From: Asterochloris sp. CNOR1
Lineage: Eukaryota; Chlorophyta; Trebouxiophyceae; Trebouxiales; Trebouxiaceae
DNA: 64,000 nt
Direction of reading: 5' to 3'
Assembly (NCBI GenBank): GCA_963969365.1
Contig: OZ017748.1
Location: 2,232,001 to 2,296,000 of the forward strand
Shown piece by piece: positions 16,363 through 28,326 of the stretch (position 1 is the stretch's first letter; each line of letters opens with the position of its first letter). The notes beneath the pieces were generated by a model. It ran no database searches and was not told the DNA's origin. It saw only the letters and a program-made list of their open reading frames with translations. The position numbers and the translations under genes are program-made.

Positions 16363-18690
16363 ATGCCCCCAATTGGCACCAGCTGTCGAGATCGAACAGC
16401 AGAGTTTCTGGAGCTGGTCCAACAACTCAGTCAGCAAACGGTGACTATAGCATGGGACTGCTGAGTTTCTTACATGCCGGACGGGCTGACCTTGGAGTTT
16501 CCACTGTGCAGGGAGGGCCATCAACATCGGGTGCAGGCCAGAACTATGCAGGTGGGCGGCCGTTCACTGGCCATGCTGTGCAATGGCAACTCCACTCAGA
16601 CAGTAGCTGGTGCACTCCTTGAAGATGCCCGACCGTGCCCGACTAGGCAGCAGAGCATGTTGGTGCATGGCCATCTGCACTCAAACTGGAGCACTTCTAC
16701 AAGCAGATGGTGCTCTCCAATGCAGACCCAGCAGCTAGCCAGCCCGCTATTAGCGGACAGGCCTCGGAGTTCCGGCGGAGGGCAGCGCTCATTGGCAAGA
16801 GCATTCAGGGCACCTCCCAGCGCCTGCAACAGCTGACGCAGCTGGCCAAGCGGACCTCCATGTTTGATGATCCCGCACAACAAATCAATGAGCTTACGCA
16901 GCTACTCAAGCAGGACATTCAGGCGCTCAACGCCCAGATTGCCGACCTGCAGCAGCTGTCGCAGGTAAACCCGTTGCTCTGACGTCATGTGAGCTTGCAG
17001 GCAGCTGGTGTGCAGCAGGTGGACTCGCAGGCCTATGTCAGGCTTAGTGCCCCTGGCACCTTGTGGCAGACATCTACCAACCTCACGTAAGTGGGGCCCT
17101 CATCAGTGCAGACTGCTGAGCCAGTCTTCAACAGACAAGACCAGCTGCAATGCTCTGCTGGAGAAGGGCTGGCATGCTTTAGGTTGGGCAGGCCCAACAG
17201 TACCTGCTTCGGGCAAAGGGACGAGGACAAGCTGTGGCAACTCTACCAGAGGAGCCTGTTGGCTCGAACTGTAGCCCCTGTTGCAGGCCCAGCGGGAAGG
17301 GGGCAAGCAGAGCGCGGACCACTCCAGCACTGTGGTAGAGAATCTGCGCATGCGCCTGAAGGACACCACCAAGGAGTTCCAGGATGTTCTCACACTGCGC
17401 ACCGAGAACCTCAAGGCCCAGACGGATCGACGCAGCCTCTTCTCTGCGCCGCCAGACAAAGGCCGGGCATCCCGCGCAGGCGAAATTTGGCCTGCTGCAC
17501 AGGCGTATAGCTGGGGCTGGCACATTGTGTCGGCTTGTGCAGATCTGTCTGCAGTCAAAGCCTGCTCGCCCTTGATGCTGGGCAACTGGCGCTGACATGG
17601 TGCAACACCTGCCTGTCAGGGTGCCATAAAGACAGCTGCTGATGCTTGGCGCCAGAGCAGAGGGTGTTTTTGCTGCTGCTTGACGCTGGAGCAGGAAGTG
17701 TGTCGTGCCTGTCAGGCTGCTATCCTCAGGTGCTAGCTTTCCTGCAGGCGATGCGCAGTTTTTGCCGGTGCGGCGGCATCAGCCAGGCTCAGGCCCCTCC
17801 AGCTCAGGGAGCACCAGCAGCTTTGCGGTGAGCCTGCAGGGCGCCATGTCAGGCATCCGGATGCAAATGCAACAGTGTGGTACGCTTGCATGCTCTCCAT
17901 GGTGACAGTTCAGCCCGGCTGGCTTCACCAATTACCGCAAGCCTTGAGCTGCATTCGCTCTCTGATGTTGCAGGCTGGGCAGCATCAGACAGGGCCAGTA
18001 CCTTCTGAAAGGTGAAGCTGGGAGACTTCTGTTGACCCGCCAACCTTGTGGGGTAGCTGTTCCCTACTCATGCCTTGACTAAGCTGGTGCCTCATGCCAT
18101 GCAGACAGCCCCTCTTGCAGCAGCAGCAGGCCCAACAGCAGCAGCAGCTGGTTCTGGCCCAGCCCCAGGACAACTACCTGGCCAGCAGGAATGAGGCCCT
18201 GCACCAGGTGGAGACCACCATCCACGAGCTCGGCTCTATCTTCCAGCAGTTAGCGCACATGGTAGGGCACCCTGTGTTCAACGGCGTTTGTTGAGTAGGA
18301 CCGCTTTGCTGGGCATGCAGCACAGCACGTTGTTGTGCAGTGCTTGCAGCCTCACACAGTGCGTGCAGGCAGCTCATAGCTATTGCCGTGCTGAGAGTAA
18401 ATCAGCATGCACCATGGCCCTGTGCATGGACGCATCTCAAGGAATGCAGCTGCAGGTATCCAAGAGGTTGATGATGTTGACATTGAAGTGGCTGCCTGCA
18501 GGTGCAAGAGCAGGGCGAGGTGGCCATTAGAATAGATGAGAATGTTGATGATGCGCTGGCCAATGTGGACAGTGCTCAGACGCAGCTTTTGAAATACCTG
18601 AACAGCATCTCTTCAAACAGGTGGCTCATCATGAAGATATTTTTTGTGCTCATGATCTTCCTCGTCATTTTTGTGGTGTTTGTTGCATAA
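16363..18690 (+). CDS. STX5: syntaxin 5 (SYP3-type Golgi Qa-SNARE)
   Basis: The first exon (16363-16440) reads MPPIGTSCRDRTAEFLELVQ, matching the short syntaxin-5 N-terminal motif that binds Sly1. The Habc domain follows: SEFRRRAALIGKSIQGTSQ, LAKRTSMFDDP and the helix INELTQLLKQDIQALNAQIADL (about 16765-16960), then VVENLRMRLKDTTKEFQDVLTLR (about 17330-17410). A Gln-rich linker (LLQQQQAQQQQQL) precedes the SNARE motif. That motif runs from SRNEALHQVETTIHELGSIF through VQEQGEVAIRID, with the zero-layer Gln in FQQLAHMV or the adjoining turn. The C-terminal anchor is IMKIFFVLMIFLVIFVVFVA. It mediates ER-Golgi and intra-Golgi fusion. Exon 2 (about 16510) is short and its exact junction is uncertain. 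Confidence 0.95.
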
Positions 18691-18765
18691 GTATGTGTCA
18701 TTCAGACAGTTCATTTCATTTGGTCTTTTCATTCCCCCTGAAGTTAAGCAGTGCCTCCTCCCCAC

Positions 18766-18770
18766 TGTAA
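18766..18770 (+). terminator. TGTAA polyadenylation signal for STX5
   Basis: TGTAA lies 76 nt after the syntaxin 5 stop codon and 5 nt before the stop codon of the convergent VFL3 gene. Cleavage 10-20 nt downstream would fall within VFL3 coding sequence. Confidence 0.65.
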
Positions 18771-18774
18771 CTCT

Positions 18775-21700
18775 CTACACTGGAGTGCCAGCCTTAGCTG
18801 CTTTCAGAAAGCTCTGCAGTGCCTGAAGGCGGGAGTCAATGTCCGCAATTTCTGCTGAGGCATCATCCACATCAGTGCCGTCTTCTGCACCAGCTGGCTC
18901 AGAAGGGGCTGTGAAGACAGTTGCGTTTGGTGCTGGGCCTGGCTGCACAGTCACTACATTGGCTGTGAACTGGTTCAGCTTGCTTTTGACCTCCTGCAGA
19001 GCTCTTCCTGGTGACGAGGCGCGTTCCTCCCTTCTCGGCATGCCTGCACAGCAGCTTGAGGCTGGCAAGAGCATCCAGGTTGCTGGTGAGGACAGCCTGA
19101 CCTGCGTGCTGGCTCTTATCGGCTGGACCGTCTCACTGTCTCCAGCAACAACCTGGCCCCAGATCAGGCACAAATGCTGCTGGTCACCGACACAAAGCGG
19201 GATGCAGACTGCATGCACCTTTCCCAGGCGCTGGTTGCGGCGGCAAGTTCTGCTCCTCATCGCGCCACCGGCTGGCCCCCCTCCCGGCAGTGCCTATGCT
19301 GGGCCTGGCTGGGCTCTCCCTGCGCAGCCTCTCAGTGCTGCTGGTGCGGCTGCGCGGCCTGACAACAGGCTGCTTGGGCTGCGCCAGGCGCTCCAGGGTA
19401 TCTGACAGCAGCCGTGCTGGCCGCTCAGTGCTGCTGGGGCGGCTGCCGGCCGGTGTGGACTGGCCTGCAGGGGCAGCATGTGTTGCGGGCTCAGCCCAGC
19501 CTGAAATGCCTGCCTGGCGAAGACAGCACTGATTTGCAGTGGGGTGTCGCACGAGCTTGCTGACCAGGCATCTGTAAGGTGCAGCTGGCTGGCTGAACTG
19601 TGATCAGCAAAAGGTGGTGATGCGGTCAAGGCAGCTACTGGTGACAAGCATGCAGGTTCCTGTGGGCACCTGAGGGCTGCCTTGAGCCCCCTCGAGAGTG
19701 GCCGCGCAGTGGTGGGCCGGGTGAGGCCGCGCCAGGGTGCCGCTGCAGGCGCTGCCCTGTCAGCAAGTCTCGCTCGTGCCGCTGGCGCACGTACTCTGTC
19801 GGGTCAAAACGGGGGCGCGCTGAGGGCGCAGACCGTGGCCGCTGGTCGCTGTGCCAGGATTCTGCAGCGTGGACATGCAGCTCAGGGGAGCGTCAGGCGC
19901 AGCTGGCTGCGGCATCAAGGCTGCAAGGCAGCACAATGCTGACGGGCAACTGCATCCAGATGAGGTGCTCGGGCAGGCAGAGACCCTGCGCGCATGTGGA
20001 CCCCGATAGGTGGCAACAGGCTGCCACTGAAATTGAGGAAGCCCACCACCCGAGGCCCGCCTGCTAGCTGCAGGGGAGTCGGCCCGTCTGCTGCTGGGGG
20101 AGAGGCCCCGGCTGGTGGGGCGGCTGGGTGGGCGCGTGGACGGGCGTGACATCGGCCGACTGGGCGGGGCGCTGCTGCGGCTGGAGGGGCCGCCCGGACG
20201 CGGCCGCCCTCCTGGGCGGGACGACCTGCAGGCAGCACCGACTGGCTGTGCACTGCCAGGGCCGCAGGCTGGGAAGCTGCCTCAGCACAGGGCTGCAGCA
20301 CATCGGCACATACTGAGGTGCATGGCCAGGGTGTGGTCTGCCTGAGGCTGGGCACAGATGCAAACAGCAGTGGCAGTTCGGCCAGGTGCCGGCCAGGCCA
20401 GGCACATTGCAGTGCTGGCAAGCTGGCCCACCTGGCAGGTGGTGGCATCCCTCTGCCCCGACGCTGCGCTGCCTCCACCTCCTGAGCCAGCTGCTTGACC
20501 TGGAGGCGCAGCTCCCGCCCATGGTCTCTGCTCTGCAGCCACAGGGTGATAGGAAGATGTCGAGGTGGAGCAAGAGACAGAGCAGCTACCAGCGGGGCAG
20601 GGCAGGGTGCAGCTGCGGGTGTGGGGAGGCTGCCATGTCAGCAGATTGCCGAGTCTGGTTTGGAGCCAGGGTGTTGCCGCTGACTGAAAGTTTGCATGGG
20701 ACGCAGTCAGGCCTGCTGATGGCCCACCTACGAGCAGTGCCGTCCTGCAGGCAGGGCGCCAGCGCATGCTTGAAGGGAGATATGCATGCAGCTGACAGCC
20801 AGGCAGCTCTTCATGGGGCATTCAGCAGCAGTGAGACCCAGACAAGCTGTCGTGACAACCTGCAACAGCTCTTGGTGTGCATCTGCCAGCTCCTTGGCAC
20901 GCCGCCGAAGCTCGCGCCGGTGCATGCTGCGCTCCCGCGCCAGCTCAGCCTCGGCTGCCTCCGCCCTCTGCTGCAGCAGGTCGCGCTCCTTGCACACCTG
21001 CAGCAGGGGCTGCTCTCTGGACTCTGCAGCGCCAGCAGCTGCCCACCGCACAACTCTGGCGCTGGCCATGATGTCCCCCAAGCAGGACACACAGCCTGGT
21101 GGCCAGCATGGTGGCAGCCTGCTACTGCTCCCCAAGCCATGGCATCCTGCCTCCACGCTGTAAAGCAATGGGGCTTGTGCTCCTCAGCAGCCCAGAGCTG
21201 TTCACCCAGTCCACAGGTCCACAATGCCTGCCCCTTGGGTGCCCACGCACCAGCCGCAGCTCCCGACTGGTCTCCCGCATGGCAGCCGTCAGCCTGTCCA
21301 CCTCTGCGACCGCTACATGGCCCGCCTGGGGATCCACCTTGGACAGCTGCTGGCGCAGCACTGCGTTCTCCTCGCGGAGGCGCCGCACCTCAGCGGGCGC
21401 CAGCTGCCCAGATCCCTGCAGACCAGCAAGCCAGGCGTGCCTGGCGGCGCCCAGGGTGCAAGCCCACTGCATGTCTGGGCACCTGCTGAGAAATTCTCCT
21501 TGACAAGCTTAAGTCCGGCAGAGAACGGCGTGCCCGCCTCTGTACAGCATCGGCAGCTGCAGCTACGCACACCATGCTGGTGCAGCTGTGAGTGTGCCGC
21601 AGGGTCACCTGTGTCTGTCGCTGGGCCCCTTTGAGGCTGCCCTGCCAGCCGTCCTGTGCCCTGCCCTGCAGCTCTAAGCGCAGCTGGCGCACCACTTTCT

Positions 21701-22297
21701 GCAGGCGCTCCACGCTGGGCTCCTGGTGCTGGAGGGGCAGGGGGTAGTGCACCCTGTAAACAGAGTGGGCAGCAGCCTTAACTCTCTGAGAGAGCGCAGG
21801 CATGGGAAGAGCAGCTATGACCTGGCCTCACCTATCAAATTCTGCAGCGTAGGTCAGAATGAGGTAGCGTTTGTTGTTGGGCGGGATGGTCTGCTGCAGA
21901 GGCGGATGGCCCGGGCCCCGCTTGCTCTTGAGCACCTCCAGGTCTGCGTAGGTCAGCAGGTCCACAAAGACGCTGTCTGAGCCCTGGCGTAGGGCTGCCA
22001 GCAGCATCTTGACAAAGACAGCGTACTTCTTGAAGTTGCCCGTTTTGGCTGTGATGTCCTCCACATCTGCACACAGCAGCAGACAGTCGATGGGCCACAT
22101 CTGGTGATGTCAGAGCAGCGAGAGTGCTTCCTGCTGCAGACCTGGACTGCAATGCTGCACTTACAGTGGGCACTGAACTCGCCACGCCATCTGGAGGCGT
22201 CATCGGCCTGCTCTACCTCAACACACAGGCGGTCCCCATGGACAGCTGTGACAACCTTGTAGCTGACGCCATGGAATGTCAGGTGCGCCTGCAGCAT
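18775..22297 (-). CDS. CCDC61: CCDC61 / VFL3 basal body protein
   Basis: Multi-exon gene with all signature parts of CCDC61, called VFL3 in Chlamydomonas. That protein is a SAS-6/XRCC4-like coiled-coil factor of basal bodies, needed for correct fibre arrangement and flagellar number. The head domain starts MLQAHLTFHGVSYKVVTAV (22297) and contains RWRGEF, EDITAKTGNFKKYAVFVKML (about 22070-22000), DLLTYADLEVLKSKR and KRYLILTYAAEFDR, then HYPLPL-like residues. A long coiled coil spans about 21750-20800. It is followed by an Arg/Ser/Pro-rich region, the conserved RFDPTEYVRQRHERDLL (about 19810-19755), and the terminal motif IADIDSRLQALQSFLKAAK, which aligns with the end of human CCDC61. The start is divergent from the dynein tail gene, 123 bp away. 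Confidence 0.93.
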
Positions 22298-22420
22298 GGT
22301 AGCATCACAAATGGGTGCAGTTCTCGTCTGCTGGGTGTCCAGGGTTGCACCATGTGCGCACCTCATCCTGGTCATCAAGACAGTCTTGTGAATCCTGAGA
22401 GTCCATGGCCACTGGTGTCA
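22298..22420. promoter_or_regulatory. short divergent promoter between two ciliary genes
   Basis: About 123 bp separate the VFL3 start from the proposed first ATG of the dynein tail gene. If the latter start is right, the two genes must share a promoter region. I did not find a convincing known ciliary element. Confidence 0.4.
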
Positions 22421-25400
22421 ATGCCTTGCCTGCATCCTTCAAACACTCAGTTCATGTGTTCTGCCGCACATCACATCGAATCAGTGATGTTCTTTGACCA
22501 GTCATGGTCGATCAACGCTGATTTCTTTGCACTTTGTGCAACGGGAGCCACAGGCTGCATTTCCAATGACAGTCCTGGAGACACAAAGCAGCAAGCAGTC
22601 TTTGCGCGCCCTGTCTGCGCAGAGAAGCCTGCAGTGGCCTCAGACGGTGATGGTGAGAGCTGCATGTTCCTCTTTGTTCCTGGTGACGACTTGCATTCCC
22701 CACAAGCCCACAACCTCATGCAGGCAGAAGCAGTTGGCGCCTACTTTGCTGAGCAGGGTCACATGGCCCCAGCAAAGCTGTTTCACTGCAGCAAGTGAGA
22801 CGCTGCAGTGATGCGACCAACAAGGCATGCACACACTCTGGGCGCCTGCCTGCTGACGCTCTCCAGCTTGATGCAGGGTGCCTGGGGGGGAGAGCTCCTT
22901 CGACCTGATCGCACACCCTGGCCAGAACCTGTCTGGGGAGCACTGGACAATCTCTGCTGCTGGAGTCTGCCACATTGAGGCCGATGGCGCTGCAGAATGC
23001 TTCCCCACAGGTGCTCTCCTTTTCATCATGCTGCACTGCACAGCCCTGTGCACATGTGCCATTGGCTGCCTTGCGTGCCACTGCAGCAAGCGACAGCAGC
23101 GGTGTCTCTGCAGGCCAGTGGCTCAAGGATGTGTCGATCTACCGCCTGCTGCGCCAGAAGAGGACGTTCCGGTCATGGCGCATGCACAAGCTGTTCAGGG
23201 CCTGGAGATGGGCCACCAAGCGTATACGCTTTGCCAAGGCACGTCCATGCTGTGTGTGTTGCTGAAGCTGAGAGGATCTGTTGCGCCTCTCAGCTGCACC
23301 TCATGGAGCAGCTGGACCTGTCATGCCAGCAGAGGATGCTGTGCTTGCGTGTGCGTTGAGCTCACCTGTTTACTGTCCTGCTGTGCAGGTGCAGATCCAG
23401 TTTGCAGCTCGCAGCCACCTCGCACGGCCGGCCTTCCTGCGCGTGCTTCAGCAGGTGTGGGCGATGCTGAGCGAGATGTCCAAGACATCCTTGGTCGAGG
23501 TGCAGGACGGCAAGATCTACAACCTACACGTGAGCTGGCTGATACAGAGGCGTTGCGTGAGGAGCTCCTGCTGCATGTCTCAGGATTGACCACTTCCTCC
23601 TTGCGAGTTGCTGCCGGCCTGCCATCTGCAATCAGCACTTGACAAAGCATTAAGCCTCTGTTCAGACTGTTCTTGTGAGCCTGCTGCCACTATGCTGTAG
23701 GGCTTGAGGGTATGTCTTTGAGGTGCCCGTGCTGCCCACGCGCCTGCCTGCCTTGCAGGACTTCACCCGCGAGCAGGCTGAGCACCTCAAGGTCATGGTG
23801 CAGCCTGTCCTGGACTCCAGTGTGCACCACATCACCACTGCCCTGCAGCAGTTTTGTCGCAGCCTTCGCGAGCAGGTGGGCCAGACTCTCAGCCTGCTGT
23901 AGCATGGGCGTGGCCATCAGCCTCCGCTGCCCAGCGCTCAATTCTCTGTTGAGCTGTCGTGGCCAAAAAGCACCATGCAGAACCAAACACTGTGCACTCC
24001 CGAATCAGCATGCTGAGCCTTTATTGCATTGCCTCCCGTGTTCAGGAGGCCTTGCCTCTACCCCTAAAGCGTCTGCAATGTGCATTTGCAACACTGAGCC
24101 TTTCTGCGTCCCTGTTATGGTGCAGGAAGCTTTGGTACGGCAGGAGGTCCTGAACTTTGACAAAGACCCCAGCGCAGGGGCCAGTCAAGGGCTGAGCAGT
24201 GTCAAAATGAGGCAGGAGCGCATGTTGAAGCAGCGCCAGCTGGCTGCCCTCTCCCAGGATGTGGCTGGCCTGCCTGTGCTGCTGCGGCTGGTGGATGTGA
24301 TGACTGCAGGCTCTGCAGTGGCGCTCCTGGGGGCGTCCATACATAGGCAAACACCCGCCCCGGGGGCTGACCACCCTTTTATGTGCCACACGTCAGGGCC
24401 TGCTCCAGTCTAGACACCTGGGCTGGGCTGCTTGGACCATGCTGGCACCCTGTGACTGACTGTGCTGTGCTGGTCACGTGACTCCTGTCACTTCCCTGGA
24501 CTGGCCACACAGGCCTGCTCTGAGATTGGAATGCTGTCTGTGCCTGCCAGCAGGCTTCGCAGTGAGCTGGAGGCCCTGGGCATGGTGTCAGTCCATGCCA
24601 GCGTGGACACTGAGGCCGTCCACTTCGCCCCTGACGACAAGCAGATCATCCAGGTCAGGCTGTCTCAAGCTCCCCCTGCATTGCTCAGAAGCGTGCCGCC
24701 TGCCAAAGCCAAGCCGCAGCAGCTGCCCCAGTCTGAGCCGTGCCTGCATGCTGCTGTCGAGCCTTGTCAGAGTGCGTTGCTGGATGCATGGCATGGCGGG
24801 GCTCATCTGCGCCTGCCGCTGCAGATGCTGACCGCCAAGGTGCTGGCTGGTGGAGGGCACTGATTGCGCTCCTGCAGGACTCACACCTGCATTCTGCTGC
24901 AGACGCTGGCGCCTATGGTTGTGGATAGGAGACCGCCCTGTCAATGTTGCCTGCCAAAATCCCCCCAAACTGCTGATGCTGCTGCAGATGCTGAGCGCTG
25001 AGGTGCTGGACGGGATGGTGAACATCGTGCGCAGGATGCCACGCATCCTCGCAGATGAGGAGCTGGCTGCTGCCTGGGGCCCTGTCACGCCCCTGGGGCA
25101 GCAGGGGGCCCTGCGCAAGGCCAAGGGGGCTGACATTGCGGGCATGGTGCAGGCCAGCGACGCCATCAACATGTGCAGGTGAGGGGTGGCAGATCGCTGT
25201 CACAGCTGTGTGGGCACCAGCAAGAGCATCGAGTGGTGTTCTGCATGGAGTGCTGCGAGTCAAGGTGGGCGTCACACCATGACGGCGCCTGGCCCATCTG
25301 CTAACAGGATCTGTTGTATTCAGAGCTGGTTCAGAGCTGCCTGCATTGAGGTCATGTTGAAGCAGCTGTGCAGCGGACCCCTTGCAGGGTTGTTTCTGCC

Positions 25401-28280
25401 ACCCTTGCCACTTCTCACATAGCTGTGCAGCAGAGCTGCAGCCGTGATGGTCTGGCGGCACAGCCAGCTTCCGATGCTTGTTGCCCATCGGCATGACATG
25501 CCTGTCTGTGTGTCCACAGGCTAAAGTGCAGCCAGGCGGTGATGAGGGGATACCAGCAAGTGCTGACCCACCGCGAGGCCCTGGCCCAGCTGCAGCCAGT
25601 GGCTTGGCTGGCCACCAGTTTTGATGCAGACGCTTATGCAGCGGGAGCGCACTCACTGGGGCAAGTGCGGCAGGACATCCTGCTGCTGAGGTACTCCCCG
25701 TGTTTCCTGGTCTACAGCTGTGTGCTGTCCATGCAGGCAGCTTGGCAGGTGCCCTGCCCAGGCGAGCAATGCCTTGCTAGCATCCATCTGTGCAGCTGTT
25801 CGTGAGCCATTAGCATGATTATGCACCTTCCTGTTTTTCCCCTGCATGAGGCAGTGCCTGCTAGCCTCATTCCGTGCAGCCATATGCTTGCCTTTAGCAT
25901 GACTCTGTGTGCCCAGCCATGAGCACCTGCATGGCGTCATGCAGGCAGTGGCAGTCAGACATCGCAAAAATGCCCCAGAACACACAGGCGGCCCCTCTGG
26001 TGCTCAGCACCACAGGCATGCAGCAGCAGCTGTCGGGGGCAGTGGAGCTGGCGCTGGCGACCCTGCAGGGCCTGCTGGGGGACACAGTGGCCCAGCGATG
26101 TGACGCTGAGCTGCAGCAGCGCAGGCAGACGCTCAAGTGAGGGATGCAAGGGTTCGGGTGCACGTTCACAACAGCTGCTTACACCCAGCAAGGGTGTGGT
26201 GCCACGGCAGCAACATGTTACCCCTGCTTTAGCTTGTTCTGCTTGAAACCATGCCTGGCCCACACAGCCTGCGGCATTGGGGCAAATACAGCCTCGGGTG
26301 TACGACCCATGACGCATGGCCCACCATGCAGGCGGCTGAAGCACCATCCCACCAAGCTGGAGGAATTCTGCGCCTGGTATGCAGTGTTCCAGGAAACGCG
26401 GCGCCAGCAGACTGCTGCAGCTGCCAGCTGCGCAGCCGTCATGGACCTGCATGAGATGTACCAGGCGCTGGGTGGCCGGCCAGGCCCCGACCTTCAGGAG
26501 CACATCGATGAGCTGAGGGAGGAGGTGGCAGGCTTCCCAAAGGTGCGGCACCGCTGCATCTGGCCCTTTAGCAGGGATTGTGCAATCGTGTCCCCTTGGC
26601 ATGGCCAGTCCTGATTCGTCAGCTGGCTGCACGAGTGGTGCTGCTCACGAGAAGAAGGCATGAGGCAGGGCTGCACAGTCCTTGAGGGGGATGTCTGGGT
26701 GCAGACAGCATGTGCATGCAGGCACATGTGGGCAGCAGCGCCCGCTCTGCTTGGCTACAGGTGGTGGCAGAGTCAACCATGTTCCTGGAGGAGCGCCGCA
26801 CAGGCATGATGACTGTGCTGGAGCGCAGCCTGGCCGAAGTCAGCCAGGAGCTGCAGGTCAGCGGGGCCCCTGTTCCAGAATCTTGTGGAGAGTTGTCTGT
26901 ACGCACCTTTCTGGGTGGTTGGACACACGCCCACAATGCGCCCCTGAGCTGGCTTCTGCCGGCCACGCTCTGAGTAGTCTGGTCAACAGCCTGATGACCA
27001 GGACTACTTGATAGCCCGTGCACCTTGGTGTGAGACAGACCCAGCACTCGTGAGCTGAGACACACTTATCTGTCCTGTGCAGCACCTTTTGGTGGAGGCG
27101 CGGTCAGCAGTCTACTACAGTGCAAGCCAGCCGCCGGCAGAGGTGCTCAGCCAGCTGCAAACGCTCGCCGGCAACCTGGACACTGCAGTTGACCGGGCAA
27201 AGAAGCTGGCCAAGTGCCAGCAGGACTTTGATCTCACCCCAGACGGGTTTCCCATTGTTCAAGACATCGCGAGGTGGGCTCTGTAATCCCTGACAGTCAC
27301 ACAGGCCATGGCATGGTAGGGCTTCCCCTGACTTGTACCAGTGCACATACCGGCGACATTGGCTGCCTGCGGCCCAATCGCTGTGCCAGACGGGTGCCTG
27401 CTTACAGCTGCCGGCGGCGGTCTGAAGCGCAACATGTCAAGCACTGCTCTCAGCCCGAGGCTGATGAAAGACTCTGCTGGCTGCAGGGCCATTGACACAC
27501 ACAGGTTGCGCTGGGAATGCCTGGCAGATGTGCAGGAGGCTCATGCATCGGTCATGCGAACCCCCTGGAATAAGATCAGTGGCATCAAGGCCCAGGAAGA
27601 CATGGACAGCCTGCGGGCCAGGCTGCAGCAGCTCCCAGTCTCTGGTGGAGCGGTGTGTTTACCCCCTCTCTTGACATTACAACTGTTGGTCAGTGCGCTG
27701 CTGCCTGACAAGTTCCACCATCTGTAGATGTTGCCCATGCAGGACGACAGGCTGCTGCAGCTCATTGAGGAGGAAGTGAAAGCCTGCGAGGCAGCCATGC
27801 CATTTGTGCAGCTGTTTGATGCTAGCACAGCCACTGCTGAGCAATGGAAAACGGTGAGACCGCCACATGCTGGCTCTGAAAGTGCTGGATTCCAGCTGTT
27901 TTCATCATTCATGTGGCACACACTTCTGCAGGTGTGCAGTTTGCTTCCAGACAGAGCAACTGACGATGAGGCCATGTGGTGCTTGGGGACCCTGAAGCAG
28001 CAGGGCGCCTTGCAGAGCCTTGAACAGGTACGCTCTTTTGCTCATTGATCTGTCTGCTTTCCCTGATTTGTTGCGTCTCTGTCTGGGCAATGCTTGAGTG
28101 TGAGCTTGCTTGCTGGTGCAGCTGAAAGAGGTGCTGGCAGGCAGGAGCAGCGCATTTCTGTCAGTCATGCAGCGTTCCAGTTCTCAGGCAGCGGGCTGGG
28201 ACACACAGGAGCAGCAGCCTGACTCCAGCTGGGATGCAGCTGCTCACAGCTATGTAGCCCCTGCCAGCAATGCAAGGTAG
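22421..28280 (+). CDS. axonemal-type dynein heavy chain tail, no motor domain
   Basis: At least 16 exons encode the N-terminal stem of a DNAH-type dynein heavy chain. Recognisable parts: HWTISAAGVCHIEADG (about 22940-22985), the Trp/Arg-rich RTFRSWRMHKLFRAWRWATK (23161-23220), FTREQAEHLKVMVQPVLDSS (about 23763-23820), stem helices through 26540, VVAESTMFLEERRTGMMTVLE (about 26760-26820), and the start of the linker: LRWECLADVQEAHASVMRTPW (about 27500-27560), then PFVQLFDASTATAEQWKTV where motors normally carry the LRN-x-RHW motif. The model ends with an unrelated Ser/Gln-rich tail and a TAG at 28278-28280. No AAA+ module or P-loop is found downstream, and an antisense gene begins 47 bp later. 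The start is tentative. It may be a truncated but expressed stem protein or a decaying gene; exons and splice sites look intact up to the stop. Confidence 0.83.
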
Positions 28281-28326
28281 TTGCTGCAGCCCTGCCAGCC
28301 TGCCCCGGAAACCTCGATGCAAATCG

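Noticed and set aside
20386-21489. Long plus-strand open frame of 367 codons
   Set aside because: It lies antisense to the VFL3 coiled-coil exons. It is rich in Cys, Pro, His and Ser as expected for a shadow frame, and matches no family.
22340-22360. Sequence GTGTCCAGGGTTGC resembling an RFX X-box between VFL3 and the dynein gene
   Set aside because: The left half-site breaks the GTNRCC consensus. RFX-type control of cilia is not established in green algae, so I do not call it.
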